64,000 bases of DNA from Mallotus nudiflorus (taxonomy: Eukaryota > Streptophyta > Magnoliopsida > Malpighiales > Euphorbiaceae). The stretch is taken from positions 3,410,001 through 3,474,000 of the forward strand of contig CANTUR010000066.1 in the NCBI GenBank assembly GCA_947683625.1, written 5' to 3'. Positions 44,573-57,981 of this stretch are shown piece after piece. The notes beneath the pieces were generated by a model, which made no database searches, was not told the DNA's origin, and saw nothing but the letters and a program-made list of their open reading frames with translations. The position numbers and the translations under genes were made by a program. Every line of letters starts with the position of its first letter. Position 1 is the first letter of the stretch.

Positions 44573-47230
44573 ATGGAGTTCCTTAACATTTTTTAGGTTT
44601 GGAGGGATATCTTTTTGGATGTAGAGGGTAACTTTACAGAGGCCACTAGAGCTAGAACTTCTACTGCAGGGACTAGTACTAATGGTGCTCAGGGTTCTCA
44701 GATGTCTAGGCTCTGTCGAGGGTACTTGATTCCTATGGTTCACAATATGGAGACTCACACTTGGGTTCATTATCATCGCTAGGTAGGTCCTCCTTTATCC
44801 CCTATTATTTCTGTAGTTATTTAGCTGTCTGGGCTGCCTTGCTGTTTGTTAGCTTTTATTGTATTTGTTACGAGGTTGTTATAGTTGTAGCTCTTTTTAT
44901 GACTATTAAGCTGCAGTTTTATTGTAAGTGCCAATAAATTGATAGCTCTTGCTTTATTTTCAATTATAATTGTCTGCTAGTACTTGCCATTATGCTTTTT
45001 TCAACTCTTGTTATTATGTTGATCCTATTAAATAGTAGAGAAAAAAGATGTGTTAGCATTTATTATCTATGTAGATTCTTGATAGCATACTTGTTATTTG
45101 TAGCCCTGTAAGTTTGTTACTATATTAGTTGGCAGCTTTAATAAGGTCAACATATACTATTAGGGTCTTTAACTGTCTGTGAAGTAGATGGTTATAGGAA
45201 AGGGTTTTAATGGGATTATTGATGTGCTTTCTTATGACTTATATGCATCAAGTCAGATTGCTATGTATGCATTAATTGAGTGATGGATAGACATGATGCA
45301 TACTTTTCACTTGTCTGTTGGAGAGATGACCATCACTCCTCTAGACTTTGCTACTATAACAAGCTTGAGCTTTTTTGGGGAGCCTATTCCCTTCAGTAAG
45401 GAGGAGTGTTCTTTTACAGTGGTGAGGATGCGCTTCACTATGGAGTTTCTTAATGTGCCTACCCCTATAAAGTCTAATTGTTCGTACCTCACTCATGAAA
45501 TCGAGTTTGTCTCCACCGTGGGGATGATGTATAATATTGATCTTATTTTGATGGAGCAGCTGCTCATTGCTTCTTATTTTACTTTTTGAGTGTTGTCATC
45601 TTCCCGAATCCTTTGGGTATAGGTAGTCTATAGTTGTTGCCTATCCTAAGAGACCTAGACAACTTATTGAGGTACTGCTGGGGTACTATTACTTTCACCT
45701 ACATGTACTTGGGTCTAGATATAGCATACTGAGGTGGCTTGAGGACTTATAGATGTTTATTCATGCTGGATGTCAATGAGAGTTCTTATCCTTTTGCTCT
45801 TTTTGACTTTTGTAGTTTTTCTTTTGATATTTTTTAGTTCTAATTTTAACAGGATATGGGCTGATGAGTTTAAGGTTCTTCCTCGTATGATCGTCAAACA
45901 TCTCTTGAAAGATGGTTTTCCTTATTTTCCTAGCTGGATTAGGAAGATCACTTATTTGATTGAGAATTATGCAAAGGCTCGGGACTATATGGGTAAGTTA
46001 TCGCCTGGACAAGTATGCTTGATTCTTGCCATGTTGGTTGTTTCATTTTCTAGAGATTCTTTATTCACTTTTGCTTTTTAAGAAGATTCTCCTTTGCTTA
46101 TGGGTGACGAGGTTAGATTGGTCAGCAGAGATAGTGATAATATGGCAGTTGACAAAGAGATAAGTGTTGCTTCCTGGCCGTACTAGTAAGGTGTGGTATC
46201 TAGGTGAGCGAGTCCATCATTGGTGGGATGGTCCATTTGCTAGGATAGCCCTTGTTCCTCCTCCTAGTGATATGTTCTAGAGTCATAAGCTTATTTTAGT
46301 TGAGCTTGCTACTACCATGATAGGACATCCTTCTGAGAGTCTCCTAGAGGGTGTAGGATCTCTTTACGTCAATGTGTTAATCTTATAATAGATTGATGCT
46401 ATGGCTAGTGTCACCTTTCCTCCACCTCCTCCTTCTCAGGTGGATGGGGCTTATGCTTCAGATTTGAGGGTTGGGTCATTACGCGGATCATTGAGAGTTA
46501 CTTCTTCTAATCTAGTAGGCTTTTATTCTTATTTTGTACAAGCATGTAACAAACTTTGTTAGTAATAAGCTGTAATTGACATGGCTATGGGGAATTACCT
46601 GTAGCGATGGGGATCTCATTGGAAGAGATCAAGGTCCTATTTAGAGGAGGCTAAAGGCATGTTCCGTACTAAGGCGATTGCCCATTCTAGAGGTGTGGCT
46701 TCCAGTGGTGCCATTCTTAAGACTGGGTGGTTAGACCATCCTTAGTTTTATCTAGGATGGATATCTTTGGTAGAGGAGTGTATCTTGATTTGCCTTATCA
46801 TGGCTTTCCTCAATCAACTGTTATCCCTCATGACGCTTCCCATGTTCATGCTTTATTTCACTTATTTTTCCTTTGTTTCGTCCATTTGATGACTAGTGCT
46901 TGACTTTTTTTCTTATTTTTTGTAGATCCCTATCTCTTCTAGTAAGTATTAGTATACTATTGGAGAGAGTACACAACAACACTTTATGGAGTTTACAAGT
47001 AATTAAAGGGTATGCTTTCTTTATTATACCTATTTATTTATGCATATGTTTTATGTATGTGTGTATGATATGAAATTTTCATGCAATGTAGGTTGAACAT
47101 CTCCATGCTAGACATGAGTGGGAGTGAGAGTGCACATCATATCATGATCGTATTGGTGAGCTAGAGTCATAGCTATCATCCTTCGTGATGATCGGCGAGG
47201 AGCCTGGTTCAGATGATAGGGATGCTTGAG
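44573..47230 (+). pseudogene. Antisense PMD (plant mobile domain) gene carried by the retrotransposon
   Basis: This runs opposite to the element's gag-pol. The clearest part (45188-45590) reads ALIE, a stop in place of the usual Arg, then WID, MMHTFHLSVGEMTITPLDFA, and SLSFFGEPIPF. It resembles the PF10536 plant mobile domain, where WRPETHTFHLPxGEMTxTLxDV is typical. In other frames the domain continues near 45660-45760 (YCWGTITFTYMYLGLDIAY), then 45770-46081. It goes on to 46180-46560 (VWYLGERVHHWWDGPFARIA, PPPPPSQVDG). Stretches at about 46860-46925 (pyrimidine-rich, ending TTTTTTGTAG) and 47008-47091 (GTATGC to GCAATGTAG) look like intron ends. A last exon would then begin VEHLHARHEWE. An earlier open piece at 44573-44785 may be a first exon. 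PMD proteins include host genes of the MAIN type and transposon proteins. Stops show it is now dead. Confidence 0.75.
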
Positions 47231-47979
47231 CATAATTGATGCTTTCTTTTGATGGTAGCCACAACTGATGTAGTTGTTTTAGGAGCTAGGTGTAGGGCTT
47301 TTGGCTTATGGTTGCTTTGTTGTATCATTTTCTCGAGGTGATGGATTGTGGGTATAGTATCTAGTCATTTGTCCCACATGTGTTGTACGATATACGTATG
47401 ATAATAACTATAGTATATATATGTTTTTTACCATTGCTATGTCTAGTGATGTTTGCCATTGCTATTATCTAACTCTTTTATTTTTCCCTCTTTTGCCCAA
47501 GGCATCCCCTTTTAGAGCTTTTTGCACTTAACAAGAACTGTGGTCATGTAATAAAAGAAAATGCAAAACATGTTTAATACAATTCATAATGATTTAAATG
47601 TGTTGCACTTTTTTAAAGACATTTTTCATAAATTGGCAATCATTCTCATTTCACTGAAATCATTTAAGAAAAGCACAAGTGCATTCATACAAATTTCAAA
47701 CTTGAGGTTACCCCTGTTCCTAACTAGCCTTCTCAGGTTTTTTAATTAAGTATTTTCTCTCCTTCTCTAATATTTTACGTAGGTTTCCCATATAGAGTTT
47801 TTAACCTAGTGAGAAGTCCTTAATTTTTGCTTGAGTAGCCATTTTTAAGTTTTTAACTTAGGGGGATTTTTTTTGGCCTAGATATAGTAGTTCTTCAAAT
47901 AGTATGTATTGACAGGTTTAGAGAATTGATTACCTTCAAAATCCATAAGTTTGACTGCTCCTTTTGATAGGACATGTTT

Positions 47980-50900
47980 AACCAAGTACGAGCCTTCCTA
48001 GTTTGGTCTAAATTTTCCTTTAGGGTTTGAACATTCTGCCTTGTATGCAATAACACCCAGTCTCCTACTTTCACACTCTTGTGTTTTACTCTTTTGTTGA
48101 AGTTTTAATTAGTTGAGCTTGATATAATTGTGTGTGGTATACAACCTTGAGTCTTCAACTATCTAGAAGAGTGAGATTATCATGCCTCTAATAGGCCCAT
48201 TGTACTTTTGGCAATTCAAATTCAATTGCTACCCAACAAGACTTGGCTTTTATTTTTCCAAGAAGTACTACTTCTGACTCATATACTAGTGAGAAAGGAG
48301 TTGCTCCTGTTAAATTTTTGACTATTGTTCAATATCCCATAAGGTATATGGCATTTTGTCTGCCTAGTCTTAGTAAGTCTAAGTCATCTTTGACAAAATC
48401 TTCTTGAAGTTCTTGTTTGCATCTTCGATGGCCCCATTTGCTTATGGTCAGTAAGGAGAAGATTTATGATGTTCCACCTTATAACTCCTTAGTAGTTCTC
48501 TAACTTCCCCTTGGAAATGAACACAGTTGTCAAAGATGATGTGATGGGGGATTCCATATCAAATTGATTTCTTTTGATGAACTTAGCCACTTGCTTGGCT
48601 CCTATCTTTATGAATGATTCTGCTTCAACCCACTTTGTGAAGTAATATACTACTACTAAGATGAACTTGTGTATGTTCGAGGTTGTCGGGTGGATTTCCC
48701 TAATTATGTCCAGTCCCCATACTGTGAAGGGCAATAAAAAGGAGATGAAATGTAATTCTGTTTGGGGAAGATGGCTGAAATTTCCATGGATTTGACACTT
48801 GTAGCATTCCTTTGCAAATTTTATACAGTCTTCCATCATCATCATCCAGAAGAACCATTGTTTGATTAACTTCTTAGCTAGGATTGCTTAATTCATGTGT
48901 GGACCACAAACACCTTCGTGTGCCTCTTATATTGCTCTTGCAGCCTCAATTTCATATAGACATCAGAGTTGTAACCCATCTAAAGTTCTTATGTATAACA
49001 CACCCTAGTATGATGTGAATTTTAATGTTAATCGTCAAATGACTACTTTATCTTTTTCACTTGCTTGAATGGGATAGGCTTGTTCCTTTAAATATCTCTG
49101 GATATTGTAGAACCAGAGTTTTCAGCTATTTTTGTCTTTGCTATTCTATAATTCTTATGACAAGATTGTCTTGATCTGAGTAGGACTAAAGACTTCATGG
49201 GCATTTTGGATGGTCCTTCTTATACTGAAGCTTGGGAAGCAAGTGCATTTATCATCTGATTGTGGTTCCTAGGGAGATGAATGAATCTACATTTTTGAAA
49301 GGACATGGTGAGCAACTTCAAGTGATCCAGGTAAAGCTTTAGGTGCTGCTCTTTCAATTCCACTCTTTTGTGGCATGGTTGATTAATATTATGGAGTCTC
49401 CAAAAATTTTGACTTTCGTAACATCTAGGGCTATCAGTGCTTTACATTCTACTTCGTTATTTATAACTCTAAACTCGAGCTTTTTGGCAATTGGTACTAC
49501 TTTGCCTTTTGGAGATTGTAATATAACACTGACTCCTCAACCAAACTAATTAATTGCTCTGTTAAAATACTTCCACCATCCTTAAATCTCGATGGTTGAA
49601 CTGAAGTCATCCGAGAAGTCTAGTTGGATTTCTTCTAAGTCTGGAATGGGGTTGAGAGCTAGAAATTTAGCCATTGCTCTTCCCTTTACTGCCTTCTTAG
49701 TTAGGTATTGCACATCAAATTCTATTAATAGCATAAGCCACTTAGCAAATTTCCCACCAAGGAGGGAGCTTTGTAAAGGTACTTCATTGGATCCATGGCA
49801 TGAATTCTATAAGACTAAAAGTAATGTCTAAGTTTCTTCATTCCCCATACCATTACTAGACATATATGCTCAACTTAGTTGTACTTTTGCTCATATGATA
49901 ACATCTTCTTACTTAAGTAGTAGACTACGTGTTTTTGCTTTTTTTTTTTCTCCCTTTTGGGCTAACATTGCACCAATTGCATTTCCTTCGATGGCTAGAT
50001 ACATAGTTAAAGGTATCACTGGTTTATGTGGTTTTAAAATTGGTGGGTTAGCTAGGTAATTTTTTATCTTGTCAAATGCTAACTGACATTACTCATTCCA
50101 CTCAATTGGCTGATCTTTTCTAAGTAGCTTGAAGATTGGTTCACACACTACTGTCAACTTAGCAATGAATTTGTTGATGAATTGTAGCTTCCTTAAAAAC
50201 CTTATGATTTCTTTTTCTACTTTTAGCACCGACGTCTCTCTAACTGCTTTTGCTTTGTCTGGATCTATTTCAATCCTATTCTGACTAACAATATACCTCG
50301 AATACTCATTTCTTTATATTTAGCCTAAGACTGTACTTCTCGACTCTTTTGAGGAACTTTTCAAGATCAAATGGGTGTTCTTCCCTAGTTTTTTAACTTA
50401 ACCATCATATTATAGACGTACACTTCCACTTCTTTATGTATCATGTTATGGAACATTGTAGTTGCCATTCTCTAGTAAGTTGCTCCTGCATTTTCCAAAC
50501 TGAAGGGCATTACTATATAGCAGTAAGTGCCCATTCTATTATGAAAGTTGTCTTTGCTTTATCAATGATGTCCATTAGGATCTAATTGTACCCAGAGAAC
50601 CCATCTATGAAGGAGTACATTGTATATATGGTAGCATTGTCAACTAGTATGTCTATGTAAGGTAGTGGGAAATCATCTTTCGGGCAAGTCTTATTCGGAT
50701 CTTTGTAGTCAATGCAGATTCTAACCTTTTGTCTTTCTTTAGTATCAGCACTACATTTGCTAACCATTTTGGATAGTCTACTACCTCTAGGAATTTTTCC
50801 TTAATATGCTTCTTGATGTCTTCTTTCACTAGTTGGGCCCATTCTAGTTTAAGCCTTCTCAGTTTCTACTTTACTAATTTGCACCTATCTCTGGTAGGGA

Positions 50901-51050
50901 TGAAGTGTTGAGAAATATCTCTGTTAATGCCAAGCATATCGTTGTACATCCAGACAAACACTTTTGAATATTTTTTTCAATTTCTCTCCTCTCTTCAAGG
51001 GTAATATCTTTTAAAATGAGCAAAATGCGTGGTTCAGTTTTTGTGCCAAT
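47980..51050 (-). pseudogene. pol of the Tat/Ogre-like element: RT, RNase H, integrase
   Basis: Read on the minus strand, the RT starts near 50990 with a linker leading to KVRICIDYKDPNKTCPKDDF and a block ending SFIDGFSGYN (50582-50767). RNase H lies at about 49830-49330, recognisable from LALNPIPDLEEIQLDFSDD and then KLEFRVINNEVECKALIA. Integrase lies at about 48845-48000, with a zinc-finger part CIKFAKECYKCQIHGN, then PFTVWGLDIIREIHPTTSN and YFTKWVEAESF (the first catalytic Asp is in WGLDII). A C-terminal basic part includes NKRVKHKSVKVGDWV. The order RT, RNase H, integrase defines Ty3/gypsy. Frameshifts and stops occur every 100-200 bases. Confidence 0.88.
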
Positions 51051-53640
51051 GTTAAATAATTAAGTGCATATGGAATGAATGTCAAATATGCTAATGTTTT
51101 TATCAATGCAATGCACTCTACCATAAGGAAAGACATCAAACAAGCAAGCAAAATAAGATTTCATTGCATTAACTTTAGAATTTATTACATCATCAGTTTT
51201 AAACAAAGAAAAAATGTAGAAATTAAGGAAGTGAACTTTCTCTAGATCAGTCACTTGATAGATGGTTCTATCTTTGGATCACCCACTATTTGTATGTCTC
51301 ATCAGTAACATTATCCTCACTACTGGTGGTAAAATAGTGGATGATTCTCTTCCTCCATGTAATTTTGAAGTGATCCATAAACCTTTGTTGTATCCTACTA
51401 CTAGAGAAATCTGCAAGCTTAGAAGGTACGTGTTGTTTCTTACTAAATTGTCTCTTTACTAGTACTGGATAGTAATGGGTGCATGACTTGAATCTTGAGA
51501 TTGGCACACAATTGACATATGTGTAGAGAGTCACATGTTCTAGCTTCCACCATTGACACATCCATCTCACTTAATATTCTGGCATATCCTTTATGCATTT
51601 GACCCATTCTTGGGCTGTGACGTGGGTTGAGCATCTATGAACATCCTTGTAGTGTCTCTCTAAGTGATTCCTCGGTTGGTATCTCATCTAGTTACTTGCA
51701 TGTTTGTCGAGCATACTTAGCTTTTTTTTACAACCATATTTGAAGTAATAAAGGGTTCCCAGTAAAGTTTAGACTTTTCCCATTTTTGAGGTTATTTAAA
51801 CATTAGATGGTCTCTACTAAAATTAGTGGGAAGGGAGTCATTTCGTACTCTATTCCTTTAATGACTTGGAGTATCCTGTAATCTCCTAGCCCATCATTTG
51901 AGAGGGTGAAATATTGTATAAAGAGGTAACATGTAAGGAGGAGTGCCCAAATTAAGGTACTAGTCTTCTTAGTGGTGTAAGAAACTAGGACTTGCACGTG
52001 AATTAGTTGTTTGCGTTCGGTGACTAATTCATTAAGCTTTTATGAGCTTAAATCAAGCAAAGTAGCTCAAAGTCTTAGGTCATTAATATCTTAGCCAGTA
52101 AAGATTGCTTTTTTAGTATTGGTGGGGAATTGCCTTGCTATGGCAATGAATTCCTCATATAATGGGCATAATTTTATGGTGTTGAATTGGAATGTGTGCT
52201 CTTGAGGGTCCCAGAATGACATAACAACACTTAAGAATTCATGATCGAGGTACACATTCTAAAATGTCTTAATGCATAGCATTCTGTATGGTTGCAAACT
52301 CCTCAAATTGGCATTATCAAGGTTATTAAGGAAATGTCTAGTGATGCTAGTTTGGGTTTAGGGATTTTTTTACCATGATGTCATCCTTAAGTAGGTCTTA
52401 GATTGCATTCTTGAGGGTTCTACATGCATCAGTGGTATGACTAGGCATTTGGTGAAAGTGGCAAAACATGTTTTAGTCAATATAAGGGGGTAGTGGGTTT
52501 GGAAGAGGCTAGGGCTTTTAAGGCTATAAGAGGCTCTTTTGTTGATTTATCTAGAATACTTTAGATAGTGGGAGGTTAAAGCTTGAGAACTTCCTCGGTA
52601 GTTTAATGGCATTAACAAATGGTGGATTATAAGTGTTGGGTTGGATAAGGTTTATTTCTATGACTCGAGCAAAGGTGTTTTGGATGTTTGATTGGGTATT
52701 GCAGTGGAAGGTGTTTCTAGCTTGCTAAGGTTCATCATCTTTAATTTTGATTCCAGCTTGATAGAGAGCTCTAAAGTCAAGATAATGAGCAAAGATCATC
52801 TATTTTTTGAAATATAGTAATGCCTTTTGATTATCAACTCTATTTATTCATCTTCAGGAGGATAGTTTCCCATTTTAACTACCTTTCCTCGCCATCTTGT
52901 GACATAATCAAAGAAAGATTCATCTGATTTCTGCTTGTGGTCCCGAGATCTTTACGAGTGATGTCTAACTGAGTGTTGTATTCATACTGCTTAATGAACT
53001 TCTAAGTTAATAGTAGCTAATTGCTTTTAATTACATCCTCAAGGTCAAAGAACCATGCTCTCAGTCCTTGCTCTAGTGATGTGAAGAAGAATCGAACAAT
53101 ATGAGATTTTATAAGCTTCATAGCAGCCATTAAGGTAGCATATTGCCTTAGATGGACCCTTGGGTCCCCTGTTACATCGAACTTAGTAAATTTTAGTAGT
53201 TTAAAATAATTTATGAGTGGTTCATCTTTGAAAAATGCCAGGTTAGTGAAGCTTTTAGAGTTATAGGTTCCTTTATCTTTAAAAGTGAATTCCAACTAAG
53301 CCATTTTGTTGGCCAACAGTTTAACCTCCCCTGCCGATTCAGGCTTGGTTATGTCAGTAATTTTTACAGCCTTTGGTGTATTTCTAAGTTCCTAGTAGTA
53401 GTCATTATCATTAAGAGTGTGAGGAATTCCCTTTGCTTTATCTACCTTGGGGTGAAAAAATGCAGAAGCTTCATTCAGTGGTGTATTATTCCCATCTCGG
53501 GCATTTATAGTATTGATTTAGGCTTGGAGGATTTTAGCTATGGTTCCATCAATGAGTAATTTTTGGATTGCCTCTTTTAGTCTATCTTCAAATTATTGAC
53601 AGGAGGTATCTTCTTGGTCACTCATGTTTGAATGTTGTAT
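51051..53640 (-). pseudogene. gag and protease region of the Tat/Ogre-like element
   Basis: The gag core is at 53017-53295: KLLKFTKFDVTGDPRVHLRQ, then YATLMAAMK and LEQGLRAWFFDLED, a clear Retrotrans_gag pattern. It continues with LDITRKDLGTTSRNQDESFF-like sequence near 52900. A cysteine/histidine piece (MFCHFHQMPSHTTDACRTLK, near 52410-52470) may be the nucleic-acid-binding end. The protease should lie at about 51300-52000, but I cannot point to its DTG/DSG motif. The reading is broken by many stops. Confidence 0.75.
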
Positions 53641-54959
53641 TCCTGTGTGTTTATCAAGTTTAGCTAAATGAATGATGCATGACTTATGCCTATAAAATAA
53701 AAGGGTGAGTACGTATGCATGGAGTGGATGGAAAATCCTATAATGAAAGATGATCATTGCTATAAGAAATAATGGTTAGAGCGTGCTATTTACATGTATG
53801 TAATGTATGCATGATTAATTTTGAGAGTTGGTTAGTATTTCCTGCATAGTGAACAAACCAATCACAAGCAAGCCCTCACTTCCAACCTTATTTCTCCATA
53901 AAGTCATTCAGTTTCTTTCCTAGGTAGGTTTTCAACCTATAGTCATTGGGGTACTATGGTTCTGCTCTCGGAACTAGGCTGTTTTGATTTATATTGATCA
54001 GAACCAAAGGGCAAACTAAGGAAAGATACTAAAATGTACTTAAGGTAATCATATGATGTCAATATGTCAGGCTTCAAATGATGTCTAGAGACTGTATACA
54101 CTACTATGCATAGGGCTAAGGTCAATTAAAAGGGGTCCAAGTTCTTGCCCCCATATCAATATTGGATATGTTTACTGGGAGTCATGAAACTATCGTTCGA
54201 TAGTTTGATTTTGTCAACATAAAGGTTCACAATCTAGTTGAATTCCTAACCCATTCATTTGATCTAATAAGAATAAATGGATGATGTTTTATAGGTTTTG
54301 TCATTGAGGGATGTCGTTATTTATTAGTTCGTATAAACTATTCAAGCTAAAGTACATGATTCTTATCATCCTTTATGCTTTGGGCTCATATGAAGTAGAT
54401 GAGAATCATGCAGATCTAAGCAAAAACATTATAGGAAAACTAGCAGTATGACATCATCCAGTGATAGACACTAGGAGAGTTATGTCATTTATGAATATCA
54501 AGTCAAACAGACAGTGTTAGAACAAGGATATCATGCATAGCTTAGTGGAATCATAGTGGATGTTCTATTGGCTTATCTACATGAGCTGAGTCAGGGTGAA
54601 AGGCTAAAGGTTCCTTTAGCAAGAATGTCCTCATATGATTAGGGTTACAGAGTCCGATCAGCGAGTCTAGCATTCTTTTGATAACTCGATCGCCCCCCTT
54701 TATGACTTGGGTTAGAGACTCTAGTCAGATGAGTATGGCGAATGCACAAGTAAAGAATAAAGGTGATAATACCTATCTTCATTGCCCCATGACTCGAGTA
54801 GAATAATGGTGGCAATGTCATTTAGTATTATTGAGGTTTTAGGGACCATTAATGCACGTGTGATGTGTAATGCAAATGCAGTGGTGAGGGGCTCTATATG
54901 ATTGAGTATTGCATAATGAGAAATAATCATTTTTGAGTTGATCTATCTTACTTAGAAAT

Positions 54960-54976
54960 CCTAGTGGAGTCACCAA
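54960..54976 (-). other. Primer binding site of the Tat/Ogre-like element
   Basis: On the minus strand, TTGGTGACTCCACTAGG follows the 5' LTR directly. It resembles the TGGYGACTC...GGGGA primer sites of Tat/Ogre elements. The tRNA was not verified. Confidence 0.7.
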
Positions 54977-57033
54977 TATGAGCAACCTGGTGGTTTGTTA
55001 TACTTATGGCTTCTTAGCTTATAGGTTTCCAAGGGATATGACAACTTTACCGAATAGGGACAAATGATTAGTCTTGGGTGGAACAAAAGTCTTTTTTTTT
55101 TTTTTTTTGTGGAGTCGCCACCCCGATTTTTAGAAAAGAAAGGGACAACATCTGGTTATTCAATGAGTATTTCCCCTAGCAAAGTTTTTCAAGTTCGGGG
55201 GATCATATCTACTTTTTTACTATTTCTCATTATACGATATGCAATGTGTAGCTACTGTAACACACTAATTTTGGTAATGATAGTTTGTATAGTATTCACA
55301 CAATACATCAAATAGTAGAAGATAATAAAGCTGAAATATTATTATTACATTACTTTTTTAATAAAATACACATAAAAGGAAAAAGGGATTGCAAAAAAGT
55401 AAATCTAGCTAGGTGTAATGAACCTGTAAGGTTAACATGACTATGTATATAGCTTGCCCGATCATATGGATAACAAGTAAGTAATGCACACTCAATCACT
55501 TGAAAGAGTAAGAAAATGTACACAATCATGCATGTTTGTAGTGATTATTTATGCTATAATGATATATAATGACAATATAGGGGATGCATGATGACATCAT
55601 TGGACCAGGAACATGATGATTCTAGTATGGAATATGAACTTTTCATATTATTGATATTTACAGTATGATTTCACATTTTGAAACTAAAGGATGCAAAATT
55701 ATGACACAAGACAAGCAAAATAGAGTCTAAAATATTCACATAGCATGCAAATTGCAAGTCTCATCACATAAGTATAATAATATTCATAAATGTTGGAGAT
55801 AATAAAGTAAAATGCAGTACGATAAAATAAACGTGCTAAAATGATTGTGTGGTCTTTAGATTTGACTGAGTTTGTGTGAGCTTTAAAGCTTTAGTTTTGA
55901 AGGATTATCAAGCTTTCCTCGTCAAGAGGTTTAAAATGACATGTAGAATGATGCTAGTTTGTATACCTTTGAAGCGTTCTTTGACAAAGATGAGGCTAGG
56001 TTTAGTGGAAGGGAGACCTAATAACCTAAGAAAAACATAGTAGGAGAGCTAAAACTGTTTGGAAGCAGGTTTCCAACACCTTTGAGCAGACACATTTTTG
56101 AGTATGTGTGTGTTTCCTCTTGTTCCCCCCTCAAAATGGAGTATGGAGGCACCTATTTATAGTGAGAAATGTGAGTAAGAAGGGGGTATATACGTGGTCA
56201 CACATGTGTCCTTAGGTTGGAGCATGTGACCATATGAAGTGCACGTGAGTGTACACATGGCGCGTGGTCATGCGCTTGCACATAGCCACATGAACTTGCA
56301 CATGGTTACATGCCTTTTTGCACATTATGAATTTAATTTAGGGCTTTTTTAAGCTATTCTTAGTTGGTCCCTAGGGTTTTTAGGCCTTCCAGATGCATTT
56401 ATGTAGTCTATTTTGTCTAATTTGGCTTTAATTTTAGAGTGTGACACCTAGGGGTGTATATGCGCACTTCTGAGTGACACACGCTAATCCTCAAGTTATT
56501 TTGGACTATTCCAGGACCACTTATAGAGGTTTTGGAGTCTTTCGAACACATTCTTGAAGTCTATTTTTTCTGATTCAACTTCAATTTTAGCACATGACAC
56601 CTATGGGTGTTCGTGGCTACATAGGCACTTCTAGGCGATGCACACTAATCCTCAAGTTATTTTGGACAATTCGAGGACCACTTCTAGGGGTTTGGAGCCT
56701 TCTGGATGTGTTTCTATAGTTCATTTTATTAAACTTGATTTTTTTTTTCATAAAGTTATGTCCCAGTCTAATAAAATGAACACCGGCTTAATAAGCAGCG
56801 TGTTTCACGAGAAGATTACTTAAAACAAGCCTCTCATTATTCTGATAATTCATATTTCATAAGATCAAAGAGCAACTTAATGGCTCGGTGATCGATTTTG
56901 CACACTGGTGGGATTGGTTAGGGTTTTAAGGTTGCACACTTCAAAGGTGTTATGAATGAGCAAACTCTAGTCTTTTTGAAGATTCATTTCATCATGGGAC
57001 CTTTTTTAGGACAGTCAAATTTGAGGTATGAAA
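54977..57033 (-). repeat. 5' LTR of the Tat/Ogre-like element (2057 bp)
   Basis: This is the partner of 41528-43506. It is bounded by the primer binding site on the inner side and by GATAT (57034-57038) on the outer side. It carries a short extra segment near 56260-56320 (CACATGGTTACATGCC-type repeats) that is lacking in the other LTR. Confidence 0.92.
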
Positions 57034-57038
57034 GATAT

Positions 57039-57822
57039 GCACTAGGTCAATCATGTATGACCATGTTTTGAGTTTATCATTTTATTAATAAAGAGGCATT
57101 TTCATTATCATTTTATGTTATCATAATTACTTGAATAGTCCATTCTTCCTAAGGTCATCAAGTATGTGACTTGATAGTAAAACCCTTGGATTAAATATGA
57201 GTTCTATTCAAATTATCCCTAGTCATAATAATGTATTAAGGTTAGTATAGTGATGATTGATGATTATGTTTTACTAATCATGAATATGAGATATTAAGTA
57301 AACTCATAGGTACTTATTTGAGAAATAATGTTATGGATTGATCCATTATGAGAATACTATATAGATAATTGTCATAAGTAATTCTCATCATAGTAATATT
57401 GATAAGCACACATCTTTTTTGATTTAAGGGTTGTTCATATGGATACTTATGGAGGACATATTCATTTATAGACGTCTGCTTTAGTCTAAGAAAACCAAAA
57501 GCTCAAAGTAAGTCATCACCGGAGTAAACCCCCTCTCATCCTTCCATCATTTTTTCCCCTTCTTTGCATTTTTTATAAGGTTTATAAAAACCCTAGATCA
57601 ATTAGTTAGTCAAATTACATGGATCCTAGTTTAGGTTTATAATTAAATTTTTAAATTTTTGCTACATTTTGTATCATATAACCTAACAAAACACTATAAT
57701 TATATTACATTTAAAACATTTCTTTTAATTTTGGTAAAAAATTAACTATTTTATTCTAACTAAAACATCCCTCTTTTATTAAACTAAAAACACCTTTTCC
57801 TTTTACTCAGAGAAAGTAATGA
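57039..57822. other. Unassigned sequence between two retroelements
   Basis: No coding region was recognised. The part at about 57655-57785 shares words with 40990-41110 (TTTATTCTAACTAAAA(C/T)ATCCCT), the other side of the Tat/Ogre-like insertion. The two flanks may therefore derive from one older repeat field. Confidence 0.45.
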
Positions 57823-57981
57823 TGTCAAGAAGGAATAATGATTTCATTAGAATACTGAGGTTTAAATATATGTTACAATAAAGTATAATGAAAGTGATAA
57901 ATACAACAACTATATGATAAGAATTATAAAACAAAAAGAACTGTCCTAACTAATAGTTGTTATAAAGAATTAGCAATGACA
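57823..57981 (-). repeat. 3' LTR of a minus-strand Copia element (about 159 bp)
   Basis: On the minus strand it runs from TGTCATTGCTAATTC to CTTCTTGACA, so the ends are the inverted pair TGTCA/TGACA. The run GTGGGGGTG (57982-57990) just upstream is a polypurine tract. The short length suits small Copia lineages such as Ale. Confidence 0.75.

Larger units (their letters stand above)
41528..57033 (-). mobile_element. Complete Tat/Ogre-like Ty3/gypsy retrotransposon, 15.5 kb
   Basis: Two direct long repeats (41528-43506 and 54977-57033) enclose gag, RT, RNase H and integrase remnants in gypsy order on the minus strand. An antisense PMD gene lies between integrase and the 3' LTR. Perfect 5-bp direct repeats GATAT flank the element at 41523-41527 and 57034-57038. 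The primer site and polypurine tract are in the expected places. Canonical TG...CA ends have decayed (TATCATAC or TTTCATAC at the 5' end, CTCATA at the 3' end on the minus strand). The long size, RT style (DYKDPNKTCPKDDFPLP) and primer site resembling TGGYGACTC fit the Tat/Ogre lineage. Visible LTR divergence and many stops show an old insertion. Confidence 0.93.

Noticed and set aside
45307..45492. Minus-strand open frame opposite the PMD domain
   Set aside because: It is an antisense shadow; the plus strand has the recognisable HTFHL...GEMTITPLDFA motif.
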